From Meishania sp964351985 (lineage in GTDB: Bacteria > Bacteroidota > Bacteroidia > Flavobacteriales > Flavobacteriaceae), in the NCBI GenBank assembly GCA_964351985.1, contig CAYGPR010000006.1, forward strand, positions 1-64,000: 64,000 nt of DNA, written 5' to 3'. A program made the position numbers and the translations under genes. Shown here piece by piece: positions 28,056-36,990 of the stretch (its first letter is position 1; every line of letters begins with the position of its first letter). The notes under the pieces are model-generated. The model was not told the origin of the DNA, made no database searches, and worked only from the letters and a program-made list of their open reading frames with translations.

Positions 28056-28982
28056 TCAATCCAACCCAAAAGCATAGTTCTTCATGAGTGTAGAAAAATT
28101 ATTCTGCTGTAAATATGACGAGAACAATGCGGCCCCTTGTACATTCAAGTGTACGGGATCTGCGTAAGAGCCCTCGGACAAATGAAATCTTGAAAAATCG
28201 ATATAATCGATGTCGCTATATCTGGTGCGATATATTTCTTCGAATTGCGATACCCCATACTTATCGAGAGATAGAAGTTCTTCTCTTTTTGGCAAGTTGA
28301 TTAAATAAAGTTTAATGCCCTCTTTTTGGCAAAGTTCTACAATGGCCTCTAAGTAAAATATTTCTTTGGTAGAGAGCGTAAAATCTTTGGGTAGTTCGAA
28401 AAAAGTCAAGGACTGTCCTTTTTTTAGCCTTAATAGGTCTTCGTTCAATGTATTTCTCGTAATTGGCAGGTACGAACCAATATCAAAAATGTTCTGACCC
28501 TTCAGAACTTGATAGGTTGAAGTCGGAAAATGCCTTATTATTTGACCTGCACTAGTCAAGACCGCTCGAGGATTGTTTCCAATAATAAAACCTAGGTCTT
28601 CTGCATTCATCAGCCCAAAGTAGTTTCTAAACCTTGAACGCACCAACTTAGGGTCTTCGATCCAACCATTTTTAAAAATGTTATGTGGTGCAAAGGACAG
28701 CAACAAAGTATCGATGGGTTGACTTGTCTCAACAACACTTTTTAATTTGAGATAAGAATAAAAATATGAATCGGCATTGAGGGCCAAATTAGTGGCATCA
28801 GAAAATATCGAATCGTTGATGGCACACTGGGCATTCGAATCGCCTAGAACGAGTATATTCTTGTTCTCGTCAAAGTCTATGTTCGAAGAACGCAATAAAG
28901 CATAATTTATTCCAACAATTACGAAACATAAAATCGCGAAGAAAAGAATAAATCGACTGACCTTGGTTATAAATTGTTTCAT
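28056..28982 (-). CDS. SGNH-like O-acylation partner protein (cassette 2)
   Basis: A 308-residue protein with an N-terminal membrane anchor ('FILFFAILCFVIVGINYAL') and a periplasmic SGNH-like domain. 'ILVLGDSNAQCAIND' gives a clear GDS nucleophile block near residue 47, and 'YADPVHLNVQGAALF' the C-terminal DxxH block near residue 275. These residues are better kept than in the cassette 1 partner. The gene begins 6 bases after the MBOAT gene at 28989, so the two are surely co-expressed. Expected role: transfer of acyl groups from the MBOAT channel onto the polysaccharide in the periplasm. Confidence 0.87.
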   Translation of the reverse strand: MKQFITKVSRFILFFAILCFVIVGINYALLRSSNIDFDENKNILVLGDSNAQCAINDSIFSDATNLALNADSYFYSYLKLKSVVETSQPIDTLLLSFAPHNIFKNGWIEDPKLVRSRFRNYFGLMNAEDLGFIIGNNPRAVLTSAGQIIRHFPTSTYQVLKGQNIFDIGSYLPITRNTLNEDLLRLKKGQSLTFFELPKDFTLSTKEIFYLEAIVELCQKEGIKLYLINLPKREELLSLDKYGVSQFEEIYRTRYSDIDYIDFSRFHLSEGSYADPVHLNVQGAALFSSYLQQNNFSTLMKNYAFGLD

Positions 28983-28988
28983 TACATT

Positions 28989-30437
28989 CTAGAATTGAAA
29001 ATATATGAATTCTTGCTGCTCTCCTTGAAATACGAGAATCATCATGGCGAGGAGCAAATAAAATGTCCAACGTAGTCTTTTGTTTCGATATAGCAAAAGC
29101 TTCTCTATTGCATATTCATTGTTGCGCCCCCTCCACTCTATCAGAATGAAAATAGCCACTAGGAATAATGTAAACAATCCCTTGTTGAAATCTTCAAAAC
29201 TAGGGGGGTTAAAAAGGGAACGAGAAAAGATTTCCGATACTATTCCAAAAGCATGTGAAACCGAATCGGCCCTAAAGAAAATCCATGCCAAGACCGTTAT
29301 GGTAAACGTTGATAGCATCATAAAAAACTCGTGCAAATTTGGCCAATGCTTTCCTTCCGCTACGGTTCCCAGATTGTTTCTGTTCTTATTCAACAATAGC
29401 AGAGGTAAAAAGTAGATGGCGTTCAAGGCACCCCAAACGATAAATGTCCAATTTGCCCCATGCCAAAATCCACTTACCAAAAAAATGATGAACGTATTTC
29501 TGACCTTCATCCAAGTGCCTCCGCGACTTCCTCCTAATGGAATATAAAGATAATCCCTGAACCAAGTAGATAGCGAAATATGCCAACGTCTCCAGAATTC
29601 CGAGATATCCCTTGAAAAATAGGGAAAGGCAAAGTTCTTCATCAAATCAAAGCCAAACAGTCTAGAGGTGCCTATTGCAATATCTGAATATCCCGAAAAG
29701 TCACCATAAATCTGAAAGGCGAAAAATACACCGCCCAATAAAAGTGTACTGCCTGAATAGCCTTCAGAATTATCAAAAATTATATTGGCAAATTTGGCAG
29801 CATTATCGGCAATAACCATTTTTTTGAAAAGGCCCCATAATATTTGACGAAGTCCGTCTACCGCCTTGGTGTACTCAAAAACTCTTTCTGATTTGAATTG
29901 TGGCAGCAAATTGGTGGCGCGCTCGATAGGACCGGCAACCAGCTGTGGAAAAAAACTCACGAAGGCTGCAAACGCAATGAAATCTTTGGTGGGCTCAAGG
30001 TTCTTGCGGTACACATCTATGGTGTAGCTTAAGGTTTGAAAGGTGTAAAAACTTATGCCCACCGGTAGCACTATATTCAATGAACGTACACTTATAGGCT
30101 GCCCGAAAAAAGTGAATAAGTCCACAAAATTATCGAGAAAGAAATTATAGTATTTAAAAAAACCCAAGAATCCGAGGTTTACCAAGATGCTCGTCCATAG
30201 CAAAATTTTTCTTGTGTCTTTACCATCCGTCTTGGCCATCTGTCGGCCCAGCGTATAATCGACCAGTGTACTGAATATGATCAACGCCAAAAAACGATAA
30301 TCCCACATGCCATAAAAAAAGTAGCTTGCCAGAACGATCAATATATTTTGGTACCGAAGGTCTTTTTTGGCGACAAACCAATAGAGTACAAAAACTATTG
30401 GTAAAAAAATGGCAAAATCAATGGAGTTAAAAAGCAT
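28989..30437 (-). CDS. MBOAT-family O-acyltransferase (cassette 2)
   Basis: A 482-residue polytopic MBOAT protein. It shares long near-identical blocks with the cassette 1 protein at 10696-12156: the start 'LFNSIDFAIFLPIVF', the middle 'LPVGISFYTFQTLSYTIDVY', 'IYGDFSGYSDIAIG', 'SEFWRRWHISLSTWF', the MBOAT His in 'SGFWHGANWTFIVWG', and the last residues 'FIYFQF'. The two genes point in opposite directions about 17 kb apart. Having two copies may allow acylation at two positions or of two polymers. The adjacent SGNH proteins are much less alike than the two MBOAT proteins, which suggests the specificity lies with the partners. Confidence 0.94.
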   Translation of the reverse strand: MLFNSIDFAIFLPIVFVLYWFVAKKDLRYQNILIVLASYFFYGMWDYRFLALIIFSTLVDYTLGRQMAKTDGKDTRKILLWTSILVNLGFLGFFKYYNFFLDNFVDLFTFFGQPISVRSLNIVLPVGISFYTFQTLSYTIDVYRKNLEPTKDFIAFAAFVSFFPQLVAGPIERATNLLPQFKSERVFEYTKAVDGLRQILWGLFKKMVIADNAAKFANIIFDNSEGYSGSTLLLGGVFFAFQIYGDFSGYSDIAIGTSRLFGFDLMKNFAFPYFSRDISEFWRRWHISLSTWFRDYLYIPLGGSRGGTWMKVRNTFIIFLVSGFWHGANWTFIVWGALNAIYFLPLLLLNKNRNNLGTVAEGKHWPNLHEFFMMLSTFTITVLAWIFFRADSVSHAFGIVSEIFSRSLFNPPSFEDFNKGLFTLFLVAIFILIEWRGRNNEYAIEKLLLYRNKRLRWTFYLLLAMMILVFQGEQQEFIYFQF

Positions 30438-30908
30438 CTAGGAATTCGCTATATCATTAATTAGGTCCAAAATCATAACAATAATGTGGTTCATCAAGAT
30501 ATTTTGACAATTTCTTGAGGCCCAATTTATATTAGTTATCGACAAGTATAACGTCTATTATGATCATTTAGCCTATTCAGGCAATAAAATTTTAAAAGCT
30601 AAGGACAGGTTGATAAATCAGACTTCGGCTTCATCATCTTTATTGGAATATTAACAATTTAATAATCCGTAAAGCGTTAATAGCACCTGAACAAGGTTTT
30701 ATCTTATTAGAAGAATATCCGGATACAAAGAACGCTAGATTGTCTAAGAATACTATTTCAAAACGTTATCTAACACAAAGCAAAGAGTATTTGAAAGAAA
30801 GAGAAACCATTTTTGCAAAATCTTTTGTGACAAAACAATTAAGTAAATTCGCAACGAATTAGGGTTAAATCACAAAGTTATCGACACTCAGACCCCCAAG
30901 GTACTACC
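30438..30908. other. Intergenic region with possible gene remnant
   Basis: 471 bases between the cassette 2 MBOAT gene (minus) and a glycosyltransferase (plus). It should hold the minus-strand promoter, but no clear one is seen. The part 30508-30862 is described separately as a possible remnant. Confidence 0.5.
30508..30862 (+). pseudogene. Possible frameshifted gene remnant
   Basis: Two overlapping plus-strand frames look coding-like but neither has an ATG start. Frame one (30508-30654) reads 'EAQFILVIDKYNVYYDHLAY' and ends 'SASSSLLEY'. Frame two (30617-30862) reads 'RKALIAPEQGFILLEEYPD', then 'SKNTISKRYLTQSKEYLKER', and ends 'KQLSKFATN' at a TAG. The composition resembles real protein rather than random AT-rich DNA. 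I do not recognise the family. It could be the 3' end of a gene broken by a frameshift and loss of its start, or chance. Confidence 0.3.
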
Positions 30909-32135
30909 ATGAAAAAATTGCTGCAATTAAACATCGAGGTGAACTACGGTTCTACGGGTCGCATCGCCGAAGAAATAGGTCAAATGGCTATTGCCCGTGG
31001 TTGGGAGAGCTATATTGCATACGGTAGGCAAGAAAATTCAAGTGCCTCCAAATTGATAAAAGTAGGCAATACGTTCGATACCTATTGGCACGTATTACAA
31101 ACTAGATTGCTTGATAGGCACGCCTTGGCATCGATCAATGCAACGAAACATTTAGTCGAGGAAATTGAAAACATAAAACCTTCTATTATCCACTTGCACA
31201 ATATTCATGGCTATTATGTCAATATCGAGGTACTTTTCTCATATTTGTCAAAAAGTGGAATCCCGGTTGTATGGAGTTTACATGACTGTTGGGCTATGAC
31301 AGGGCATTGTACCCATTTTGAGCTTATTGGCTGTGAAAAATGGAGAACCGAATGTCATGACTGCCCTCAAATACAAAGCTATCCTACCAGTCTGTTTAGA
31401 GATCGATCTACCAAAAACCACATCTTAAAAAAGAAATTGTTTTCCAAGCAACCAAATTTGACTTTGGTACCCGTATCATATTGGTTGGGCGACTTGGTCG
31501 ATGAATCATTTTTAAGTAATCATGATAAACGGATAATTCAAAACGGAATCGATACAGAACTCTTTTCCCCGAAACTCGATATTTCCTTCAGAAAGAAACA
31601 TAATGTGATTGATAAATTCCTCATTCTTGGGGTCGCAAGCGTCTGGACGAAAATAAAAGGTTGGGACGATTTGTTGGCCATAAGTCAAGAGTTAGCGGAT
31701 GACGAAGTCATTGTCATGGTGGGATTGAGCGAAAAACAACTGAAATTACTACCAGCGAATATTATCGGACTTCAACGTACCAGAAATATTCATGAGCTAA
31801 TCGAATTGTACACAACTTCCGATGTATTTGTAAACTTGACCTATGCCGATACCTTTCCAACCACGAATTTGGAAGCATTATCCTGCGGAACACCTATAAT
31901 AACCTATCGAACTGGTGGAAGTATAGAATCGGTTTCACCAGAGACCGGAATCATCATTGAGCAGGGCTCACTAACAGAACTATTGAAAGCCATCAGAAAG
32001 ATAAAGAAAAAAGGCAAAGCACATTATACAGTTTCGTGCGCGAGTAACGCTAAACACCTATTCAATAAAAATGATAAGTACAAAGAATACTTGGAATTAT
32101 ATGACGAACTTATTGGGTCCAATAGTTCCGCGTAA
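30909..32135 (+). CDS. GT4-family glycosyltransferase with Cys-rich insert
   Basis: A 408-residue GT-B transferase. The N-terminus 'LLQLNIEVNYGSTGRIAEEI' and 'IIHLHNIHGYY' are followed by 'WSLHDCWAMTGHCTHFELI' and 'CEKWRTECHDCPQ', a cluster of five Cys and two His that is regular in this WcaC-like subgroup and could bind a metal. The donor domain has 'ILGVASVWTKIKGWDDLL' and EX7E in 'ADTFPTTNLEALSCGTPII'. A 471-base spacer upstream and 289 bases downstream make it look like a single transcription unit. Donor unknown. Confidence 0.9.
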   Translation: MKKLLQLNIEVNYGSTGRIAEEIGQMAIARGWESYIAYGRQENSSASKLIKVGNTFDTYWHVLQTRLLDRHALASINATKHLVEEIENIKPSIIHLHNIHGYYVNIEVLFSYLSKSGIPVVWSLHDCWAMTGHCTHFELIGCEKWRTECHDCPQIQSYPTSLFRDRSTKNHILKKKLFSKQPNLTLVPVSYWLGDLVDESFLSNHDKRIIQNGIDTELFSPKLDISFRKKHNVIDKFLILGVASVWTKIKGWDDLLAISQELADDEVIVMVGLSEKQLKLLPANIIGLQRTRNIHELIELYTTSDVFVNLTYADTFPTTNLEALSCGTPIITYRTGGSIESVSPETGIIIEQGSLTELLKAIRKIKKKGKAHYTVSCASNAKHLFNKNDKYKEYLELYDELIGSNSSA

Positions 32136-32424
32136 AATGAGTTATCCTTCATGGTTATATATTGAATGTCGATTATTCTACAATCACAAAATAAAAACAC
32201 AAAAATCAAGTTTAAACTAATATCGTTAAACAACGTAATCTATTGAAAAACATAGCAAAAATCTGTAAATCAGCTTAGTACTATTGTCTTTCAATACTTT
32301 ACAAATTGACAATTGAACCAGTAATCAGTACAATTCAACAAATTCATAATCCAAAATCAAAAATTTAGGCATTATTTTGCGGCCTCAAATTTTATTTTTA
32401 AACACAACAACCAAAACAAAGTAA

Positions 32425-34140
32425 ATGATAATACTCGGACTTAATACCCACCATGCAGATTCATCGGCCGCTATATTCGTAGATGGAAAGCTCATTGCCG
32501 CCACTGAAGAAGAACGTTTTACCAGAATAAAGCACTGGGCAGGCTTTCCAGAGCAGGCCGTACGTTTTTGTCTCAAGGAGGCCGGCGTTGAACTTAAAGA
32601 TGTCGGTCATATCACTATCGGGCGCGACCCAAAGGCCAAGATGAAAAATAAGATGATGTATGTGCTTAAAAACCCCGTAAAAAGCACGGCCCTTGTAAAA
32701 GACAGGTGGGAGAATAGAGAAAAAATTACCTCGATGGCCGAGGAGTTCGAACAAGCCTTTGGCGTTCCAAAAGAGGAAATAGAGAAAAAATTCAGGCATA
32801 TCGAACACCATAGGGCACATTTGGCTTCGGCCTTTTTTGCTTCGCCTTATGAAGAATCTGCGATTATTTCCATTGATGGTTCTGGTGATTTCACGACCAC
32901 TATGATCGCTCATGGTAAAGGCAATAAAATCGAGGTAATCGATTCGATAGATTTCCCGGTTTCTCTTGGATTCATCTATACCGCCTTCACCCATTTTTTA
33001 GGGTTTCCGCACTATGGTGACGAATATAAGGTTATGGGGCTTGCTCCGTATGGAGAACCCAGATATGTCGATAAAATCATGAAAATCGTTAAACTTAAGG
33101 ATGACGGTCTGTGGTCTTGGGACAACTCTTATTTCGATGCGATCAAAGTACGGTATGATAACAACCAGCCCGTATCTCCACCTTTTTTCTCTGAAAAATT
33201 TGCCAAAGAATTCGGTTCACCTAGACAAAAGGGTGAAGAGCTGACCCAGTATCATAAAGATTTGGCCAAATCGGTTCAAGTATTTACTGAAAAGGTCATC
33301 TTTCATATGCTCAACCATCTTCAGAAAAGAACCGGCTGTAAGAATGTTTGCATCGCCGGCGGAGTCGCCCAGAACTCTGTAGCAAACGGAAAAATTATTG
33401 CCAATACCACTTTTGAAAACCTTTATATACCCTCAGCGGGTCATGATGCCGGTATCTCAATGGGATCGGCACTGTACCATTATCATGAGAATTTGAATAT
33501 GCCACGAACTTCCGCAATAAAATCGGCAAGTACGGGGTCATCGTTTACAAATGAAGAAATTGAGGCATTTTTAAAAGAGAATAATATTTCCTATAAGAAA
33601 ATGGAGGATGAAGAACTGTTCGACTACATAAGCGACAAACTCATCGTGCCCAGTGTTGTCGGGTGGTTTCAAGGAAGGGCCGAATTCGGGCCTCGTGCCC
33701 TAGGTCATCGTTCGATTATAGCGGATCCAAGAAACGACCAGGCGAAAGAACTTTTAAACCTTAAAATTAAGAGGCGTGAAAGTTTTAGACCTTTTGCCCC
33801 CTCTATTCTAAAGGAATATGTTGAAGAGTATTTCGAGTATAATGATGAAGTTCCTTTTATGGAAAAGGTTTTTCCCATTAAAATCGAAAAACATTCGAAG
33901 ATACCTGCGGTTACCCATGTAGATGGTACGGGAAGATTACAGAGTGTCGATAAAGAGGTATCCCCACGTTACTATGGGTTGATAGAAGCTTTTCGAAAGA
34001 AGACTGGTGTGCCGATACTTTTGAACACATCTTTCAACGAAAATGAGCCCATTGTAAATACGCCGGCCGAAGCCTACGATTGCTTTGCACGTACCCAAAT
34101 GGATGTATTGGTTCTAGAGAATATTGTAATCGAAAGATAG
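32425..34140 (+). CDS. NodU-family carbamoyltransferase
   Basis: A 571-residue carbamoyltransferase expected to move the carbamoyl group of carbamoyl phosphate, through a carbamoyl-adenylate intermediate, to a sugar hydroxyl. The N-terminal TsaD-like domain starts 'MIILGLNTHHADSSAAI', has 'EERFTRIKHWAGFP' and the metal-binding 'HHRAHLASAFF', 'DGSGDFTTT' and 'CIAGGVAQNSVANGKI'. The C-terminal carbamoyltransferase domain has 'GWFQGRAEFGPRALGHRSI' and 'RRESFRPFAPSIL'. Length matches NodU/TobZ relatives. Its place between two glycosyltransferase genes suggests that the exopolysaccharide carries a carbamoyl group. The following GT2 gene starts 29 bases later. Confidence 0.93.
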   Translation: MIILGLNTHHADSSAAIFVDGKLIAATEEERFTRIKHWAGFPEQAVRFCLKEAGVELKDVGHITIGRDPKAKMKNKMMYVLKNPVKSTALVKDRWENREKITSMAEEFEQAFGVPKEEIEKKFRHIEHHRAHLASAFFASPYEESAIISIDGSGDFTTTMIAHGKGNKIEVIDSIDFPVSLGFIYTAFTHFLGFPHYGDEYKVMGLAPYGEPRYVDKIMKIVKLKDDGLWSWDNSYFDAIKVRYDNNQPVSPPFFSEKFAKEFGSPRQKGEELTQYHKDLAKSVQVFTEKVIFHMLNHLQKRTGCKNVCIAGGVAQNSVANGKIIANTTFENLYIPSAGHDAGISMGSALYHYHENLNMPRTSAIKSASTGSSFTNEEIEAFLKENNISYKKMEDEELFDYISDKLIVPSVVGWFQGRAEFGPRALGHRSIIADPRNDQAKELLNLKIKRRESFRPFAPSILKEYVEEYFEYNDEVPFMEKVFPIKIEKHSKIPAVTHVDGTGRLQSVDKEVSPRYYGLIEAFRKKTGVPILLNTSFNENEPIVNTPAEAYDCFARTQMDVLVLENIVIER

Positions 34141-34169
34141 TAGCATAAAAATCTACAAGTTAAAATCGA

Positions 34170-34919
34170 ATGAAAAAAGTTAGTATTGTAACAGCCACCT
34201 ATAACAGCTCTGAATTCATAGCCGATTGCATATCGAGTATTCATGAGCAGACATATGCCAATATCGAGCATATCATTATCGATGGTGCTTCAAAGGACAA
34301 TACCGTCGAAATTATTAAAGGAATGCCGAACAGGGTCGAGAAACTGATTTCTGAACCGGACAAAGGCATTTACAACGCGATGAACAAAGGTCTCAAACTG
34401 GCCACCGGTGACATCATCGGAATCTTGAATTCGGACGATTTTTACAATGCCAATGACGTCATTGCCAAAGTGGTAGCTACCATGGAAAAGGAAGGTACCG
34501 ATACCTTACATGGTAATCTATACTATGTTGCCCAAGAAGATACCGATGTTGTTAAAAGAAAATGGGTGACCGGGGAGTATAATCCTAAAAAGGGTTTTCG
34601 AAACGGCTGGCATCCTGCACATCCTAGTTTTTTTGTTAAAAAAACAGTTTATGATGCCCACGGATATTTTGATGAGAGTTTCAGAATTGCTGCCGACTTT
34701 GAGTTAATGCTGCGATTTTTAGAAAAATACCAAGTAAGTTCTAGCTATCTAAATGAAACCTTGGTACGTATGCGTCTCGGAGGAGAAAGTAACAAGTCGT
34801 TAAAAAACAATTACAAAGGAAATAAGGAATGTATAGAGGCTTTTAAGAAGAACGGTATTTCAGTATCTCCGTTTTATCCTTTGGCAAGATTGGTCCCAAA
34901 AATCAAACAATATTTTTGA
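34170..34919 (+). CDS. GT2-family glycosyltransferase
   Basis: A 249-residue GT-A-fold inverting transferase, the only GT2 in the window. It starts 'KVSIVTATYNSSEFIADCI', continues with 'IIIDGASKDNTVEII', 'DKGIYNAMNKGLKLATGDII' and the metal-binding 'LNSDDF'. The C-terminal part has 'HPAHPSFFVKK' and 'FRIAADFELMLRFL', with Asp/Glu residues for the acceptor site. It resembles WcaA-like capsule transferases. It lies 29 bases downstream of the NodU gene, so they may be one unit. Confidence 0.92.
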   Translation: MKKVSIVTATYNSSEFIADCISSIHEQTYANIEHIIIDGASKDNTVEIIKGMPNRVEKLISEPDKGIYNAMNKGLKLATGDIIGILNSDDFYNANDVIAKVVATMEKEGTDTLHGNLYYVAQEDTDVVKRKWVTGEYNPKKGFRNGWHPAHPSFFVKKTVYDAHGYFDESFRIAADFELMLRFLEKYQVSSSYLNETLVRMRLGGESNKSLKNNYKGNKECIEAFKKNGISVSPFYPLARLVPKIKQYF

Positions 34920-35019
34920 AATTTTCAAATAGGTTTGTGTTCGACAAACGTCACTTTTTTCTCCATAGAATTAGTCTATCAATATCCGAAAATATTTTAA
35001 ACCGCCTAGTAACCAGTAG

Positions 35020-35054
35020 TTTGGCTATGTTTTATCTAGGTTTGTCTAATTTTG
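35020..35054 (+). promoter_or_regulatory. Promoter for the WcaJ-like transferase gene
   Basis: TTTG at 35020-35023, a 23-base spacer and TAATTTTG at 35047-35054 fit the Bacteroidota consensus TTTG-N17-23-TAnnTTTG. The start codon follows 65 bases downstream. A second -7-like TATTTTTG lies at 35069-35076, with a TTTG 24 bases before it. Confidence 0.5.
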
Positions 35055-35119
35055 TCCCGTCGATTGATTATTTTTGTGAATAACCCCTATTTTTATACCT
35101 GCTTAGCTAACCGCCCCCT

Positions 35120-36496
35120 ATGACCGGACGCTCTAAATTAAATATTCCCGAGAGAAAGATTATTCTTGTATTAGGCGACCTTATCATCGTTTGTCTTTCA
35201 CTTTATTTCTTCTTGAAACATGTTATAGACATGGCCTACAGTTCATTGGTCTCTATGGCAACATTGTTTTCACTGGGGTTGTTCTCTTATTTCTTTTTGG
35301 CCTATGTGCTGAATTTTTACTATTTGGCGAATGATTCCAGATATACCGTAAACATGGTCATGAAGGGGCTTGTAATTACTACCCTGTACATTTTTACAGA
35401 AATTCTGGGTGCCGTGATCCTCTTCGATATGAGTTTCTGGCGTAGTAATTTGTTGCTATTTCTTTTCTTGACCCCTACTGCCATCTTGTTATGGCGTAAC
35501 TTTTTTGTTTACGTTTTCAAATTTATTTCGACAACTAAACAAGTGCTTTATTTATATAATAAATCACTTGGTAATGATTGGGAGAAAGATGTCGAAATAA
35601 TCAACGGATTCGGTATCCATACTTTTTATCATGTGGAGGAAGTAATCGATATCGAAAATACCGGCGACCTTACTAAGGAAAAACTCGAAGCACTGAACAA
35701 ACGAGTAGACTCATGGATTATTGATACAGATACGTCCAGACCGTTACCAAAGATGATCGAGAAGTCAATGCTCGAGGTACTCCTTGAGGGAAAAGAAGTC
35801 GTTACGTTTACTTCGTTCTACGAGAACATATACGAGGCCCTTCCTATTGTTTCGCACAACGCGAACGAAAGCTGTGCGGAGATTTTACAACTGCAACATA
35901 CCCGAGTGCGGTATTTATCACGAATATTTAGTTTTACCGTCAATTTCTTTCTTTCATTATTCGTAGGATTGATTTTTTTGTTGGTTACTCCTTTTGTGTT
36001 TTTCTTCAACTTGTTTTTTAATCGCGGACCTCTCTTCTATAAACAAAAAAGAGTGGGACAATATGGGAAGGAATTCGAAATATACAAATTCCGGTCTATG
36101 GTCGTGGACGCTGAAAAAGCAGGTGCAAAAATGGCTTCTAAGAACGATGCCAGAATAACTCCTTTCGGTAAGATACTTCGAATGTTCCGTTTAGATGAAC
36201 TCCCCCAGATTATTTCGGTTATTAAAGGAGAAATGCACTTTATAGGCCCGCGACCCGAAAGAAAGGTCTTTGTCGATAAATTAAACGAAATTACACCCTA
36301 TTACAATATTAGGCACCTAATCAAACCTGGTATCACCGGTTGGGCACAGGTAAAATATAAATATGGGGAAAACTTAGAAGATTCCATACGAAAACTCGAA
36401 TACGATCTTTACTATATTAAGAGTAGGTCTATTGCTTTAGATCTGCGCATTATTTTCAAGACCTTCACTACCATATTATTTTCGAGAGGGGTATAA
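35120..36496 (+). CDS. WcaJ-like polyprenyl glycosylphosphotransferase
   Basis: A 458-residue initiating transferase that links the first sugar phosphate to undecaprenyl phosphate. About four N-terminal membrane segments and a soluble Rossmann-like region (residues about 1-250) precede a fifth membrane segment ('FFLSLFVGLIFLLVTPFVFF') and the catalytic domain: 'FYKQKRVGQYGKEFEIYKFR', 'MFRLDELPQIISVIKGEMHF' with the Asp-Glu pair, 'GPRPERK', and 'IKPGITGWAQVKYKYG'. This long form matches WcaJ/WbaP, usually specific for glucose-1-P or galactose-1-P. It has its own promoter-like site and is separated from the PglC-like enzyme by 15 kb. Confidence 0.95.
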   Translation: MTGRSKLNIPERKIILVLGDLIIVCLSLYFFLKHVIDMAYSSLVSMATLFSLGLFSYFFLAYVLNFYYLANDSRYTVNMVMKGLVITTLYIFTEILGAVILFDMSFWRSNLLLFLFLTPTAILLWRNFFVYVFKFISTTKQVLYLYNKSLGNDWEKDVEIINGFGIHTFYHVEEVIDIENTGDLTKEKLEALNKRVDSWIIDTDTSRPLPKMIEKSMLEVLLEGKEVVTFTSFYENIYEALPIVSHNANESCAEILQLQHTRVRYLSRIFSFTVNFFLSLFVGLIFLLVTPFVFFFNLFFNRGPLFYKQKRVGQYGKEFEIYKFRSMVVDAEKAGAKMASKNDARITPFGKILRMFRLDELPQIISVIKGEMHFIGPRPERKVFVDKLNEITPYYNIRHLIKPGITGWAQVKYKYGENLEDSIRKLEYDLYYIKSRSIALDLRIIFKTFTTILFSRGV

Positions 36497-36890
36497 TCAA
36501 TAATAGTATTGCAGGTGAGAAATACCTCAATATTTTACTTCCCTTATATGTATAAGCGATTGTCCTTTTTCAGTAATTGCAGATCGATTCTCTACCACTA
36601 CACCGATAACCCTACCCATCGTTTCAAGAGTCAAAAACAGGTACGCAAAGTGTGCCAAAATAAAATATCATGGGTTGAGCCAAGATAGCATCAACAGGAT
36701 ATGTTTCGATTTATAAATAAGCCCCAAGAATGATTGCCGGACAGTTCAAGATGATTCATGATTTTAGGTTGGTATTGAATACATAAAGAAGAAGTAACAC
36801 TTGCTTATTTTATTTTCCTCAAACGCTACGAAAATTTTTAGGGACACATTCACGTTATGGGATAAAGAAGAAATATTAATGTCAGATACA
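36497..36890. other. Intergenic region between wcaJ-like and GME-like genes
   Basis: About 390 bases between convergent genes, ending in the shared terminator. Short open frames exist on the minus strand but none has a start, length or motif that supports a gene. I see no other feature here. Confidence 0.5.
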
Positions 36891-36926
36891 AAAATAGCCG
36901 GGGTAGACCCGGCTATTTTCATTTTT
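36891..36926. terminator. Bidirectional terminator between wcaJ-like and GME-like genes
   Basis: A perfect 12-bp stem (AAAATAGCCGGG at 36891-36902, CCCGGCTATTTT at 36908-36919) with a GTAGA loop. A T-run follows on the plus strand, and the A-rich arm gives T on the minus strand. It therefore can end both the EPS transcript and the minus-strand epimerase transcript. Confidence 0.85.
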
Positions 36927-36990
36927 TCCTAGCAAACGAGAAACTTACGTCTTTAATCGTTCTGGTACAGGATAACTTGTATTATCAAGA

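Noticed and set aside
32425..34140. Reading the NodU protein as a second TsaD
   Set aside because: It shares the N-terminal fold but has the extra C-terminal carbamoyltransferase domain and NodU length; true tsaD is at 63169.
34933..34949. Possible terminator (GTTTGT...ACAAAC) after the GT2 gene
   Set aside because: Only a 6-bp AT-rich stem, with the T-run separated by five bases; too weak.
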